A stretch of DNA of 64,000 bases from Stachybotrys elegans (GCA_020746835.1 JAGPNK010000003.1:2046001-2110000), one strand, 5' to 3'. Shown: positions 22,984 to 36,125, counted from the first letter of the stretch. Notes: generated by a model from the sequence alone, not told the origin. Numbers and translations are program-made.

Positions 22984-24688
22984 TCAAAAAACTTCTCTCG
23001 GAAGCTCGACGAATGACCTATGTGTGTCAAGCTCGTGGAGAATATTGACTGTGGCGTGTGAGGAGTGCTGCGCATGTGAAGACACATTAGTACTATTTAC
23101 TGACAAGGCTGGAAAAGACATATGAGTGCCGAAATTGACGTATACCAGAAACATGTTGGCCTGCAGGGGAAACTACAGTATCCAAGACAGGGATACAAAG
23201 CCGTCAGTTGGTAGGATGCATGCGCGTGAATTCCGAGTGTGGGCGAGGTTAATCCATGGCGATTTGTATGACACCCTTGGAGGAACTAATGCAAAGAGCC
23301 CATTTTCCATGTACCAGAAGCCCGGCCTGTGAGTCTCAGGGTAAAGGAAGCCTCGTCTTTCACTGCATCACCTGTGTAGGTAGTTTACTGCAGGTGTGGG
23401 CTTGATGTTGGTCATTGCAAGAGAGAAGGACGTTCAAGCAGTCACGCCTTGAGTTTTCATGCAGCTCATCAGCATTGTACGGGCAATTTGATCTGAATAA
23501 ATAGGCTATCTTCAGGGGTGTTTGGGATTTAGAGATAGAACTTGAATGCAGATCGCCAGTTGGGTCCATGATGTACCCAAAATCGCCCAGTTCCAGCTGT
23601 CTAACCCGTCTGCACTTGATAAATGATTTCTTAAGTGCCGCAACCCTGCTTCTATATGGTGGTAAGTTCATCGATTCTAACCCCTTTCTACAAGTATGTT
23701 GTGTCGAGGCTGGCCGAGGATACTGGCGAGGCCAAAGAAAAATCATCGTCCATATTGTCAAGGTAATTACTTCTCGAATAAGTCAATATAACAAATGCCA
23801 CCACGAATTGCTATAGCTGTTGTTATGGATAACAACCATCTGCTTGGCAACCAAACGCTAGAGAAGGTTTGTTGCAGAGAAGGAAAATATTTCTGCTAAT
23901 CAACCTATCTGGCTTCATCTAATGTTCGGTACTTAGGTTAAATATGGTTGTTGGGGGAGGTTTTAGTTTGGCGTTGGCTTTTTGACAACTGATGCCTGAT
24001 TCCAGAAATCGATGTGCAAGGATCCCCCTTTCCGTCCAGTATCTCGACTTCTCAGAATTGGCAGCGGATGGGCCCTGCCACCAATTTCACCAGTCTCCAT
24101 CACATGCCCACGGGCTCGACCCACCGAATGGGTTAGCGCAATTACATAATCTTCCTCAGGTCAGGCGCCCCTCCTGCCCCGCCTGCCCAACTTCAAACCA
24201 CCAAACTTCATCTTTTGCCCACATGAACACAGCATCACCAGCCTGTCCATCATCATGATCCATCGCCATTCCCCTCGCTCGTCATCGCTCCATACTCCCA
24301 GGCACTGCTCATAAATAGCTAACAAGCCCAGCATGCGCATGACCCAACAACAAATCGCACATGGTACGCTCAATCATTCGCCGCATCCGTATTCTTTCCC
24401 AACAGTTCCTCGACTCCTTTGCTCCTTCCATCTGTCAAGCCAGCACACGCACTGACAATACTCTAGCAGACCTCCGGCTTCAATTATCTCTGCCCCGAAT
24501 CATGCCTACCATGAGTCACCAAGCACGACCCAGCCTCCCTGCTTATTCACCCCATATGCGACAGGTGGAGGGCATGCCCTATTGACATGTGACGACAACA
24601 TCTCCCGACCAGCCCTTATATGCGAAAATAAACGTTGGGTCTATCGCCGAAGCCACTGTGTGTAACAACTCAGTGCGCCGGGGCTATC

Positions 24689-24758
24689 AAGTTGTCCTGT
24701 TCACCATGCCATAGGTGTATTCTCAGCGGGGCCTCTTTTTTTGTCATTTTGGACACTT
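24689..24758. repeat. Diverged dispersed duplicate, copy 1
   Basis: About 70 bp starting AAGTTGTCCTGTTC and ending near GGACAC. It is similar to 25298-25368, with differences that are mostly transitions plus one or two indels. Confidence 0.65.
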
Positions 24759-25297
24759 TTATGTCCCTGCTCCTTCACTCGCCATCTTTTTTCTCCATCT
24801 TGATACACCCGTTCCTGCGAAAATAGCTGCCCTGCCCACCATGTCGCAAGCCGGCTCTTCGCGGTACCTTCTGTCGTTGGTACTATCTTGGTCATTTTGG
24901 TCGAACGGTCCGAGGTCTGTTTTTCCATTTGATGTGGCTTCTAACCTTTCTTCGTCCTCGACCAAACCTTCGAACAGGTCGCTCTTTCGAAAACGGCTCC
25001 ATGTCTTCTCCCCCTCGAACCGGTTTTGTCGAATATCCGCTCAGATGCACTCCCACGACAAATAATCGACTGGCACATGATATCCGACCAGGATTGATGT
25101 ACGGAGACATACAAGAACATTCCACAATCTTGGTTCCTACCTATGTCGATCAAGGTCACAATGACTGGGTCTGGGACCTCATGGCTTGCTTGTTCCGCTG
25201 CTGGCGCGGTACCTCGGGAGGAGCCTTTATATGCTTGGCTAATTCACAGGTCATTGCCGAACCCAGAGGCTGTCCCATGCCTCAGGGGGAGACTACT

Positions 25298-25368
25298 AAG
25301 TTGTCCTGTTCGTCATGTCATAGACGTATCCTTCACAGGGCCTCTTTTTTGTCCCGTTTGGGACACGA
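25298..25368. repeat. Diverged dispersed duplicate, copy 2
   Basis: Direct-orientation partner of 24689-24758. Weaker similarity extends upstream: both copies are preceded at 50-80 bp by a CTTATATGC/TTTATATGC block and GCCGAA. Confidence 0.65.
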
Positions 25369-26353
25369 CATATTTTAGGTTCATCACAGATTCGATTCCC
25401 ACGACTACACCGCGCTGCGTCCTTTTTACCCCTTTTCACGCCTCCTCGACGACCGATACGATGCCGAACTTGCGACGAGGATGATGGCAGAACGGAGGGC
25501 TTTCTACACCCAAATTTTGGCCTCCAAAATGCCCCGCACCGAAGCTCTATGGGTGACGGACTGTCGTGCCGGCAGCCGAGGTTTTTCTCCATGTCACCAA
25601 TACGTACGCCATCGTTTTCTCTGGACTCTTCGGCACCGCAGAGCTTGGATGAAGGGCACATATTCCGCAAGTAACTTGCATCGTAGATTTGTATATGGAG
25701 CGCCGGTGGATGGACAGCTAGCATTACCTATCCAAGAGCGAAAGGGCGTAGCATTTAGTCTTGGCAAGCACCTATGATACACGACCTTCACAAATCCAGT
25801 CTGCAGTTCCAAAGCTCTGGACATGCACACGAACGCTTCAAGCTTCCAATTTATAAATTAAGAGAATTAGATCGTGTAGCAAGACGTAAACATGACGAAC
25901 CTACATAATCACAGCTTTTCAACAAGCACAACATACTTGATCATTACTATTACCATTTCCATCCCGCTCTACCAGTATGTGCAATCTGTTCCAGTCCCGG
26001 CTGTACCCTATCAAACTAATTCAAGCGCTTACGAAGTCGAGGCGCAACGAGGGACAAGAAATGAAATGAGTTGGTTAAGTACAGAAGAAGGGTATAGTGC
26101 CTATCAGTGATGCAACTATAAGAGAATGGAGGGAGGGTTGCGGAGTGAAGCGTGTTTCCAACAACAAGGATGAATGTAAGCAGAAAGATGAAGTGTGAAG
26201 GGGAGAGAGGGGGGTGCGTAGAAGATAATGTAAGTAAACGTCCAGGATTTCCAAGCCTCTATGACCATTCCCGCCAAATCTATCTATTTCTGCGGTGTCC
26301 AACCGCCCAAACCAGGAGAGTAAACAAATCGAAAGCAGCGCGGGGTAAGATGT

Positions 26354-26373
26354 TGTGTGTGTGTGTGTGTGTG
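26354..26373 (+). repeat. (TG)10 microsatellite
   Basis: Ten TG units in an otherwise purine-rich stretch. Confidence 0.9.
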
Positions 26374-27251
26374 GTGAAGATGCGGGTAGGTGTATCAAAG
26401 CAAGAGATGAAACAAAAAGAGAAGCGTCATTTCAAGAAACGACACGGCTGCCGGGGAAAATGGTGCGTGGGAGAGGGGCGAGGCATCAGAGAGACGCGCG
26501 TAGGCTGCTGCGAGGAGGAGTCATGGCGATAAAGGGTGGTGAATACGCAACCATGACGATATCCCTCCGAACCACCAAGAAGGACGAGTGAGGCCGGTTG
26601 ATGAATTCCGACTCGTAGAGAGTCAGACGGGACCTCCGCCTGAGCAGTCCCCGTGGAGTGTAGCATCAGGTGGGGCCCATCAACTACCGAGACCTCATGA
26701 CCACTCGACGACGGAGCTCAGGAAGTGGTTGGGAGTGTAGACTGCGTAGAGATAAGGCAGCCGTGAGTATTCCTTGCCTCTGCGTGCAGAAGGGGGGCGA
26801 CGTCGGTTCGTATAGCGGCCGAAATCAAAGTGCGAATCCATCCGATATGCACGCAGGGTTGTATGCAGCTGGATCGTCTGGTCTTGGAGGCGTCCAGGAT
26901 GCCCATAGGCCATGCATACTCGAATGCAACCACAGCCACAAAAGGATTGTCCTCGATTGCAGTTGTTGATCCTCGGTGGCTAGTGCAGTGCATGCATGTG
27001 GTTGCATCGGCTGACGGGATGGTGTTGTGGATGCAGCCGTGATTGGTTGGCGCCACAGCATCTGACATGCCCCAAGTGCTCACGAGGATAGACGATGGGT
27101 GCATGCCGCACGCCCATCCATCGCTCATCTTCGCTAGTCATGCTCGCCCGAGTAGCCAGGGTGCCGCAGGGAAAAGCGGCACAGCAACGCACCCAGACGC
27201 AACGAGGTAAACACCAGCGCTAACCTCGTATCGCCCCTCCCTGGGTGGTAT

Positions 27252-29666
27252 TTATGCTCTCGGCGCGCCCTCACCATACCCCGAAGCTCCGTAAACAGAC
27301 TGGGAGCTCTGGGAATGATGTGAGTGCGCCGACAGATTGGGGTAGCCATCTGCATAACCGCCAGCGGATGACGGCTCCCACCGCGGGGGAGTGGCCGTGG
27401 ATGGGTGATGGCTGATTGGTGTATGAATTCCCGTGGCGCCATATGCACCTGCCGACACGGATCGTGAGTCGTAAGTCGTAACGGACGGCAGAGCACGCAT
27501 GGAAGGAACGTGGTGCTGCGGGCTGGCATGCCGTATGGTAGGGCTCAGTGTCCGTGTGGACGCGGCCGGGTAGGTGGGAGCGCAAGTCGTGTAGGGGACC
27601 CAACCAGGCTGCGAACCTGAGAGAGAGCGAGGAGACGGTATGGTGTCGTGATGGCTGGAGTGCATCGAGTATTGGCTGTGAGAGTCGCTTATTTGCGACG
27701 GTAGACTCTGCTGCGCGGCCATTCCGCCTCCCGGAGGTGTGGGCAAGGGGGTGTAAGATGCGCTGCTTGCGCTGTGGCTCATGAGGCTGGAAGTAGGCAT
27801 GCTGCTGCTGGGGCTCGCGCTGTACTTTCCAATAATCTTCTTGAGAGCAGCTTCGAGGACGGTCCAGGGGAAAACCTTGACGTCCTTCTCGATGTTCCGA
27901 GGCTTCGGGTGCGGGAATGCCATGATAATCTTGAAAAAGTCCTCGCTCTCCTTCTTCTGCTTGGAGACCGTGACGGGATGGAATCCCTCGAGATTGCGGC
28001 GAATGCGGTTCTTCTCCTCGACACTGAAACGGCCGGGGGCCTGGACAAGCTGCTCCAGCAGGTAAATGGTATCGACCGACGTCACGTAGCACTGCCCCTT
28101 CTCTTCCCACCAGATACACGAGATGCAGATACTGTGAGGAGGGCGGTCATTGACTGAGACTGCGCGGAAGCTGGCCGTGATGGTGGATGCCGTTTGGGTC
28201 TTGCGAAACATGACAATGCGTCGCTTGTTATCCCACTCTTCCGTCGTCCAATGGTCGGCCATGGTTTCCAGTCTACCGTTGATCTTGAGCACGGCCTTGC
28301 TGGGATACATGGAGATGTGGGGGTATGCTCCAGCGCTGGCGCCTCCTGTAGAAAGAGTGCTCGTTCGGATGAGTTGAGGCGTGCCGCTGCTGCCTCCTCT
28401 GGAGGAAGGCATCGACAAGGGGGTCAGACCCGAGCGTCCTGTAATGCCAGCATGGTCAATGATTGGACTCCTCCCTGATCCCCCCAGAGAGCTTCCTAGC
28501 GTACTGCCAAATGTGCTCCATCCGTGAGCTGGACGCCGGTGGAAGTGCGGCTCCGTGTAGTTGCTTGTTCTGTACGTCGTAATCATGTCGTTGCTTGGCT
28601 GCTGAAACGAATTTCCATACTGGCCCTGGTGAGCTGGATACTCATACGTATTTGTATTCGCATCTGATGCCAGCGCTGCGTCGCCTGCTTTAGGTGATGT
28701 AGTCGGCTGATCAACCGTGGCAGCCGATACTGGCTCCTTTGACACCTTGCCGTCCCGCGTGATGTCATCCCCCGACCCGTCGAGGTATTGAAAATTGCCA
28801 GCCACTGTCCTCGAGATCTCTTCACCCGAAGGTCCCTCAATAACCAGTGACAAAGGCACGCTGTTGCTGGAGCATCCTGTGACCAGATGCTGCGGCGCAT
28901 CGGCGCTGCACGAGTAAACGACGCCTGCTCCATCCTGCGACTCCTTTGTCACATCCTGCATCAAGACCTTCTCCGAGCCAAACAGCAGCGAAAAATAGGG
29001 CATTGGCGACGACATGGAGAAAAGATCGTACTGAGAGGACACCTTCAGCAACACCTTGGTGCCAAACATGCCCGTTGCAGGCTGGCACGACAGGACCGTC
29101 GCCGGTGTAGGCAAGTAAGGTGCGACCGCATTGTTTGCGCCAAACGACTGCTGATTCAACTGAGCGAACTTGTCCGTCTGCTGATCCGGGAACGAGGGTG
29201 CCTGATATTGATCGTAGGACGCATCCTGGTATCTGGTGGACTCGTAGCCTTGAGAAAAAATCAGTCGCACGTCTCCAAGCAGTCCTCGCCATTCTTTCAA
29301 AAACCTACCATGCATCGAAGGCAACTGGGCTTTGCCGTATGCTGCCATATCCAGTAACTTAGGTGGGGAGTCCCCCGTTGGGTCTCCCCCGTTTCCTGCT
29401 CGTGCAGCTTCTTCGTACCTCAACGTGACAGTCTCGGGCGACTCGAGCCTGTCGTCCACACCGAGTATGATCGGCTTTTGAGGGTGGTAATCAGGCTTTT
29501 TCGCGTGCGATGTCAGCTTCCCGAAACACAAGATGCCCTTGAACAGAGGGAACGACGAGGGAAAAGATGCAAGCTGGAGAGATTTGGTGTAATGTTGGAA
29601 CAGGTCTGGGTTTGGACTCACCTCGAAAAGCTTGTAAGACGCACACTGGAACTTGACAGCAGACAT
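27252..29666 (-). CDS. medA: Medusa-family developmental regulator (MedA / Ren1 / Acr1 type)
   Basis: The frame runs from ATG 29666 to TAA 27252 (804 codons). I infer one 60-nt intron at 29308-29249 (GTAGGT donor, GACTGAT branch-like site, TTTTCTCAAG acceptor). It is a multiple of three and stop-free, so the frame stays open with or without it; splicing leaves 784 aa. The N-terminus contains an IPT/TIG-like segment (ATVLSCQPATGMFGTKVLLKV). The family hallmark lies further on: WTTEEWDNKRRIVMFRK, PPHSICISCIWWEEKG, then RRNLEGFHPVTVSKQKKESE, PKPRNIEKDVKVFPW and LKKIIGKYSASPSSS. Medusa proteins are nuclear regulators that control conidiophore morphology, conidiation and, in pathogens, adhesion or virulence. 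The Ser/Pro/Gly/His-rich C-terminus is disordered. No classical zinc finger or homeodomain is present. The upstream side has over 11 kb of unassigned DNA. Confidence 0.86.
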   Translation of the reverse strand: MSAVKFQCASYKLFEVSPNPDLFQHYTKSLQLASFPSSFPLFKGILCFGKLTSHAKKPDYHPQKPIILGVDDRLESPETVTLRYEEAARAGNGGDPTGDSPPKLLDMAAYGKAQLPSMHGRFLKEWRGLLGDVRLIFSQGYESTRYQDASYDQYQAPSFPDQQTDKFAQLNQQSFGANNAVAPYLPTPATVLSCQPATGMFGTKVLLKVSSQYDLFSMSSPMPYFSLLFGSEKVLMQDVTKESQDGAGVVYSCSADAPQHLVTGCSSNSVPLSLVIEGPSGEEISRTVAGNFQYLDGSGDDITRDGKVSKEPVSAATVDQPTTSPKAGDAALASDANTNTYEYPAHQGQYGNSFQQPSNDMITTYRTSNYTEPHFHRRPAHGWSTFGSTLGSSLGGSGRSPIIDHAGITGRSGLTPLSMPSSRGGSSGTPQLIRTSTLSTGGASAGAYPHISMYPSKAVLKINGRLETMADHWTTEEWDNKRRIVMFRKTQTASTITASFRAVSVNDRPPHSICISCIWWEEKGQCYVTSVDTIYLLEQLVQAPGRFSVEEKNRIRRNLEGFHPVTVSKQKKESEDFFKIIMAFPHPKPRNIEKDVKVFPWTVLEAALKKIIGKYSASPSSSMPTSSLMSHSASSASYTPLPTPPGGGMAAQQSLPSQISDSHSQYSMHSSHHDTIPSPRSLSGSQPGWVPYTTCAPTYPAASTRTLSPTIRHASPQHHVPSMRALPSVTTYDSRSVSAGAYGATGIHTPISHHPSTATPPRWEPSSAGGYADGYPNLSAHSHHSQSSQSVYGASGYGEGAPRA

Positions 29667-31364
29667 TAAGCTGTCAAGAAGGAAGGATCACGGGAAAGGT
29701 TGATTTCTCAGTCCAGGGAGAAGGGGGAAGGTAACAGTAAAGAATGCAAACCAGTGTTTCGGTCAGAAGAGATGAGGTTGAAATTTTGACCTTCGAAAAA
29801 CAGGTCTCGACGAGGTCTTATTCATTCAGGAGAGCTCTGGATCGAAAAGGGATCCTCTTGTGCTCGAGGCCTCTCGTTCTCGGAGATTTGATCTGCTGCG
29901 GCCCCAGGCACTAACACGCAAGCTGCTCCTCTTTGATATTGGCTGGGTCTAGCTGTCTGTGACGCCTTCTTGTTGCTTCTTCCGGGTGAGGAGGTGGCGC
30001 CGCTGAGACAGTGCACAGACTTGGGGTCCTCTTACTGGTGAGATGTGAGATGTTGACAGCGTAATGACCTAGCCTCGGATCGCAAAAGAGACACCTGCGT
30101 TCCAGGGATGATGTTCCTGTCCCGGCAGTTATCCTTGGTGTCCAATTTGGGACGATGCAGGGTGGTCAAAGGCTCGATCTAGGGATCCAGAGAGTTGACA
30201 GCAAACGTCATTGACCAATGAAGAGGGAGAGACTGTTGCAGGGTCGAGTCTTGGTGTGCGTATGGCAGGCTGGAATGTGCAGCTGTCACGCGAGCTGACG
30301 AGACCAAAGTTCTCTGCAGGCTGGTGAAGAACTTGCATCAGCATTCCTTGTATACAAAAGAAGTACTCGAATGTGCTCCCACGATGGCCAACATCGGGAT
30401 GAACCATCCTGGGGGAAGCTTCGTCTTACCACTCGTACTATGGTATCCTTGGCCAGCTTACGTGAAATGAACATGAGCGTGAGCGACCCAGCAATAGCGT
30501 AGTTCTCCCTTTTGACGGTGGAGTAATGCGTACAGTTGGTACTGGGACCAGCACGATGGCAAATGTTAGCAAGGGAGAGCTGAGTACGGCGAGCTGACAC
30601 CAGCGGTATGAACCAGCCCCTCGTGGGAAATAATGGCAGCACAGTAACACAGTAGCAGGCAGCAGAATTGGAACGGAAGAGACAGAAGGATGCAGGGCCA
30701 CCCAAACAAGGGCGGATGGAGAAGGCGAGAGAGACACGGTCTCGGCTGATACTTCTTCGGAGAGGGGCGGGAGTTCGAGGTAGAAGAGTGATGAGAATCA
30801 GGAGAAGCGAGCATTTCTTTTTGAAGTGTGAGTGATGGCGTACGCAAGCTTCACTCTGCTCCCAGACCAGGGTTGATGGGTAGTGTGCTTCGAAGCTCGA
30901 GGTGATAGCAGCAACGAGCGATGACAGGGAATACTTGTCCACGCACGTATAGCTCCGTACAAGGTGTTGTAACGAATGGGCCACACAAAGTCGAGGGGTG
31001 TGTGTGTACAGAGGAGGGGGCGTTGGCTTGACAGATGTGCGTTGTGTGAAGCGGTATGGTCAACTAGCACTGGGGAAAAGGATGTGTCTCTTGATGTCGT
31101 GCCAGCCACTCACAGGTACTGGGTCTGAAACGCATATGTAGGGAGAACAAGGACAGCATCCAAGCGCCGAGCACCTGGCTGGGCCCGATACGCCACCCAA
31201 ATCGAAACTCCGCCATCTGACCGGCACCACCAGGCTGGGCAAGATGATCAGAAGACCCCACGTCAAATCAAATAGAGTCGGGAAGATTGCGGTGGTTGAT
31301 CGAGGCCGGGCCTCCTCAAGGGCCCCAGTGGCGGTCGGTTCGCGGGACCAGGGCTGGCTGAGCT

Positions 31365-31380
31365 GGGGGGGGGGGGGGGG
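31365..31380 (+). repeat. Poly-G tract, 16 G
   Basis: Sixteen consecutive G, read directly. Confidence 0.95.
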
Positions 31381-34300
31381 ATGGTACGAAGCCGAGTCGC
31401 GGCCGTTGAGATGCCATGGTCCCGCAGATGTCTCAAAGGGGAGTGAGGGTACAAGGATAGAATGGCAGATGGTAGAGCAAGTAGAGCTAGGGTGGACACT
31501 GGGACCCGGTGGGGTGAGGGCGATCGGGGGACATGCGTCTCCAGGATGGCAAATGGGTTCCCTCTAGATAGGGACAGATGGAGAGGGCATGACGACGTAG
31601 CCATGGGTCAGATCGGCATCATCACTCTCAGCGGCTGAACGGCCATCTGCGCTATGGCCGCGAGAAAAAAAAAAAAAGAAACAAAAGAAAAGAAAAGAAA
31701 GGGGTTGCCTGCACTTACAGGCAGAGCAAGCTAGTGCAAGTGAGAGGCCGCTGCCAGCGAAGCACTCTCTTGTACGCAAGAAGAAAATGATCATAATACA
31801 TGCGCGGCACAGGTCTCTTGGTCAGCCAATGTGCCAAGCTGGCAGTATTTGTTGAGATAAAAATCCCAGGATGGGAGGGGGTGGATGAACACCGGGCAGG
31901 CATGAAGCAACATGATAAAACGGAAAATAGATGGGCTGGCACAATTCACAAGGGTGATGGGGGTATACATAAGGAAACAAAAAGACACCCCGCGGGAGGC
32001 GAGAGCCAAAACAAACAAACGAATTTGGGTATGCAGCAGTAATGCAGTAATGCAGAGAGAGGTAGGCGGATATTACTGATGAAGGCCGGCTTACCTCGAT
32101 CAGGGGTTTTTGCTGTTCCCGCTTTCCTCCCTATCACCTCGCTCTTTTCATCTGATGCCCCTAAAGCAATCAGCCCAGCCTTCCTCTGTACGGGGTACCT
32201 AGTGGCTTGTATGTGTAGGCCCGGGATCAGATTCCCAAGGGTGGCTCTATCAAGCTCTTAGTCGAAAGTATCGGCGAAGAAGCAAGAGCCCGGTCGACTA
32301 GATCTCCCAGCCCAAACAAGCTTAGCCAGACGGACAATGTAGGCAGGGATTGTAGCTGCGGAGGATAACTGGTGGGTTGCAGTCAGAGCGGGCCTCTTGA
32401 AAGGACAGGGGTTTCCTCAAGTGACCTGAGGGGAAAGAAACCAAATGGACAGGCAGAGGGAGGGGGTCGAGGTGAGAGAACAGTGATGAAAAGCAACGGG
32501 GACAAGTCCATGGCCGGGACAGCCAGGGCCCGGCCAAGCTCCATGGACTGCCTCATTTCTTCTCCGTCTTGAAGTACTGCAGCAAGAAGTGGCTGGACTC
32601 GGCTCGGTATATGACAACCGGCGCTCGCTACCACCCGCATGCCCCAACAGCTCGGGGTGGGTGCCTCCAATGGGTCCGGTGTTTAGCACCCGTCCATGCA
32701 TTGTCCCGTGCTTTCTGGGCGCAAGAGCCCTCACACCCCAAGAATCTCAGAGCCCGGTGTGTGTTTGCAACGTGCCTGGAAATGCTCTACTTACTGTCCC
32801 TGTCCGACGGCTGCTCCTCTCACAGAGGTAGACCGCTAGCGTATGCCCGACGCTTAATCTCCCCGATACGGGTCGTAAATGGGCGTCCTCGGCATGCACA
32901 CGCAAGAGGTCGATCTAAGGGGAGGCTTCGGGTTCGGAGTCGAGAAGGTGCTGGGAAATCAGCAGACCAAAATTCACTCCACCCGCTCGATAGCCTCTGG
33001 GTGTGTAGCACTTTGTCCCCAATGAGCAAGCAGCAGGTAAGGCAGAGGGGGCTGGCTGGTGTCGTCACAGGACTGCCGATGTGCCTTGGTTCTTGGTTGC
33101 TTGAACCGGCTGGCTATCTCTGCGCCTGCATCTCTGTCAGCTCTCCTCCGGGACCTCAGATTTCCCTCTTTGCACCAGAATATCCATCACCATCGTCATC
33201 ACCACAGCGCTACCTCTCCGCTGTTGTCTGCCGAGCACGTTTCTCACCCTGCGACCGCCCACTCCAAGCCACTTCCAGGGCATCTGTCAAGGCCCCTGCT
33301 CGCGCACCTGCTGGTTGGCTGAGCCATCTCCCTATCCATTCCCAATATGGCCTGGCATGCAGATCGGCCGGCCCAAGCTCACCAACTCCGCCGCTCTGCC
33401 GCACCTCGTCCCCTGTTCCGCGGCAAAGAGGCATCATGGATCCTTGTGGTCCAGAGAGAGAGAGAAAATACAGCAAACACGGGCATGCTCTTCTTGGGCT
33501 TGGACTCAGCCCCAACCTTGGACCAGACCATTGCCCCTAGCAATTGGTGGTGGTCCGCAGGAAACGGCATGTTGGTGTGAGCAAAGAACGCTTGCTTTTG
33601 CCACACAGCATCCGCTCATTGCGTAAGTTCACGACGTCTTGCAGAGCTGAAAGTACCCCGCGACAGTACATTCGCTTCTACCACCTCTGGGTCTCGCAAC
33701 ACCCATGCCTGATCAGCGAGAAAAGAACCGATTTGACGTACCCAAGTTTGAAAAATTATTTACCCGTTCAGGTTTGGCGGCAGCGGGAGTCGGGCTAGTG
33801 CTGTTCCTAATGGTGCCCTTGCGTCGGGTATCGTACTCATCAGTGACAGGACGAACCAATGCACACCATCTTTCCTGTCTTACCCTGTCTGTTGCCTGGA
33901 GCCCTGGTTTACTACCAGCTCTGAGATTTTTTGTCGGTGGACTCGCCTCCTAGCCTTCTTGGTTCAGGCTTGTCCCTCGGCTGACCGCTTTGACTCTCTG
34001 AGGAGGAGAAGAAAAAGAAAGAAAAGATGGGGTTCAAGAGGCGTTTGGGTGACGCGATCCGCAGTATCAGCCGCAATGATTGACACAGCACGCCGGCCTT
34101 TGAGGTCGTCGGTCTGCACATAAATTGTGTAGTTGCTCTGGGGTGTGCATGTGCCAGAGAAAGGGGCACGGATTCATCTTATACCCTCGGTTTTATTCTC
34201 AGGCTCTCTGTGGTCCAGAATTCAACGACTGCCATGCATTACCCTGACTGCTCTTTCGATACCCGAGCAGGCTGCTTGCAAGGAAGCTGCTTGAGTGCGA

Positions 34301-36109
34301 ACTCCTCTTGCGTAGTAGATGCGAGTATATGGTGGTTTCACACAGCAGGTAGAAACCCATGGTACCTTTGCGCCGTCTCGGCCGCCCGCAACCATATCAG
34401 CGATGAGCCTCTAAGCTTCCTGTGCTGGTGTCAGGTGTGTCTAAATTGGCTAGAGTATTGCATGTGTTCCCAGCGTGTGAAGGAGGGGGGTTGGCATATT
34501 CACCTGACATCATAATAGGGAATCCATAATCTAATGCTCTCACTTTCTTTTAGGTCATTTGGCCTTCGTCATCTTTCTTAGTCTGGCAGGGAGCTTGGCC
34601 TCCGCTCACAGGAAAGCCGGACTTGCTTCCTTCATGTTCCCGGACTCATATCAATGGGCTAGCCAAGACCTCGCAGTGCAGGTGGATGTGTCCATTTGGG
34701 GTTGTCATCGCGCTCCCTCAAAGCTTCGGAGGGTAGAACAGCCTACTGAGGCAGAGATGGAGGCCGGGATCAAGGACATCAATCACCGAGGTGCCGGGCG
34801 TGCTATTTCTCAGGTCATCGGTACTCCGGAATACAGGCCTGCCAAAGAGCCTGAACCCTGGTTAGGTTGGCCAAGCGAGAGCTTGCGTTCTGACAGGCTT
34901 TCCCACCCCAAGCAGCAATGATCCTTGGAAATGGCTTTTCGTGACGTGCCGCACATCTGTTGGGCTGATTAAACAGGGCCAAGACTCGGAACGGAGCAAT
35001 TCCAAGGGTTTCCCTCGTAATTTCGGAAGGGTTTGGTGAGCAGGCTGGCCGAAATTTGGGTCACCGATCCCGCCCAGCATTCTCTGCGGTGAGATCTCAG
35101 TCATCTCAAAACAGAAGCCCCCTAGTCAATCCTAGCTCTTCTCCGGAAACCCCCGGTCCTTGTGCGACAAGGACAAGGCACTTTCAGCTGGTGTTTTTGT
35201 ATGACCGCCTAGGAGTGCCTTGCATGCGGTCTTCTCACGATCATCACTGGCGGTCAGTTGGGCCATGCCCAGAAGCCTAATTGAGCCGAGATAAGCCACC
35301 ACCGACTTTTCATCTTGCAGGCTTCGTGTGCGCTTCCGGGGAGATGAAGCAGCTTCCCGTGTTGAGCAGTTGTCCCATCAGAGCACTGTACGCCCTTCTC
35401 AACTTTTGCTTGATCAAGCAATTCTCGCCTGTCTTGCTAGTTGCCATCAGGCTTGCATTCTTCGAGCCGCCCAGCGCGTGTGCAATCCATCTCCTCCTAC
35501 TCCTCGGGACCACCTCTTCATTCCCTAGAGCTTAGAATGAGGCGGTGGGTTACCGCTCGTTGCTCTCATTCTCTTTCTAACGTCGCCGTAGCACAGCATG
35601 TAGTTGCTGAGGATTTTGAGAAGTCGTCGCCTAACGACCCACCCACTTGTTGAGGATCGCTCTCGGTGTGGCACTCGCTCCACTCGTAGATTCGCGAGTA
35701 TCCTGTGCGTTACCTGGAGGTGGCTCTTTCTGGGCCAACCATGGCGGTCAATGCCCCAACCAGGCGTCCAGATGGCGATCGCAGTTGTTGAACAACAGTA
35801 TCGGCGCAATATACCTGACAGAGCCCGATATGCGCGACCACTTTTTGCTCTGCAGTCAACTCAACAATCATGTGGCTGTTGGAGGCGGTGTTGTGCTGGC
35901 AGGCACCTTTGGGAGGTGGCAAAGCGACAGGTCTACTGTGTTTCGGCCGTGATCCACTCGAGTGAATTCCCTGGGGCCCTTGACAGATCTGTCCCTTTGG
36001 GGGGTAAACAAAAGAATTGATCATACTCCTGTTATATGCAGGGTTCAGTAGTATGGTGCTATGAGCTGGGCGCGGTGGGCACGCCACCGAAAGTGACCAC
36101 TCTGTAATT

Positions 36110-36125
36110 GGGGGGGGGGGGGGGG
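36110..36125 (+). repeat. Poly-G tract, 16 G
   Basis: Sixteen consecutive G, same strand as the tract at 31365. Confidence 0.95.

Larger units (their letters stand above)
22984..27251. other. Gene-poor region downstream of the Medusa gene
   Basis: About 4.3 kb without a supportable gene. Contents seen: a diverged pair of 70-bp segments (24689-24758, 25298-25368), AT-rich stretches near 23.8 and 25.9 kb, and a (TG)10 run at 26354. The 3' UTR of the Medusa gene must lie at the right end. A minus-strand frame at 23360-23761 and plus-strand frames at 24929-25378 and 25481-25777 have no motif. Confidence 0.55.

Noticed and set aside
23360..23761. 133-codon minus-strand frame near the GH3 relic
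   Set aside because: A short LGDFGYIMDP stretch vaguely recalls fungal hypothetical proteins, but there is no second block to support a gene or a relic.
30286..30984. 232-codon minus-strand frame upstream of the Medusa gene
   Set aside because: No motif, Ser/Arg/Cys-rich chance composition; more likely leader or promoter DNA.
32569..33540. 323-codon plus-strand frame in the long spacer
   Set aside because: Composition is Ser/Pro/Arg/Cys/His-rich without blocks of hydrophobic pattern or any domain. Overlapping frames on both strands suggest chance.
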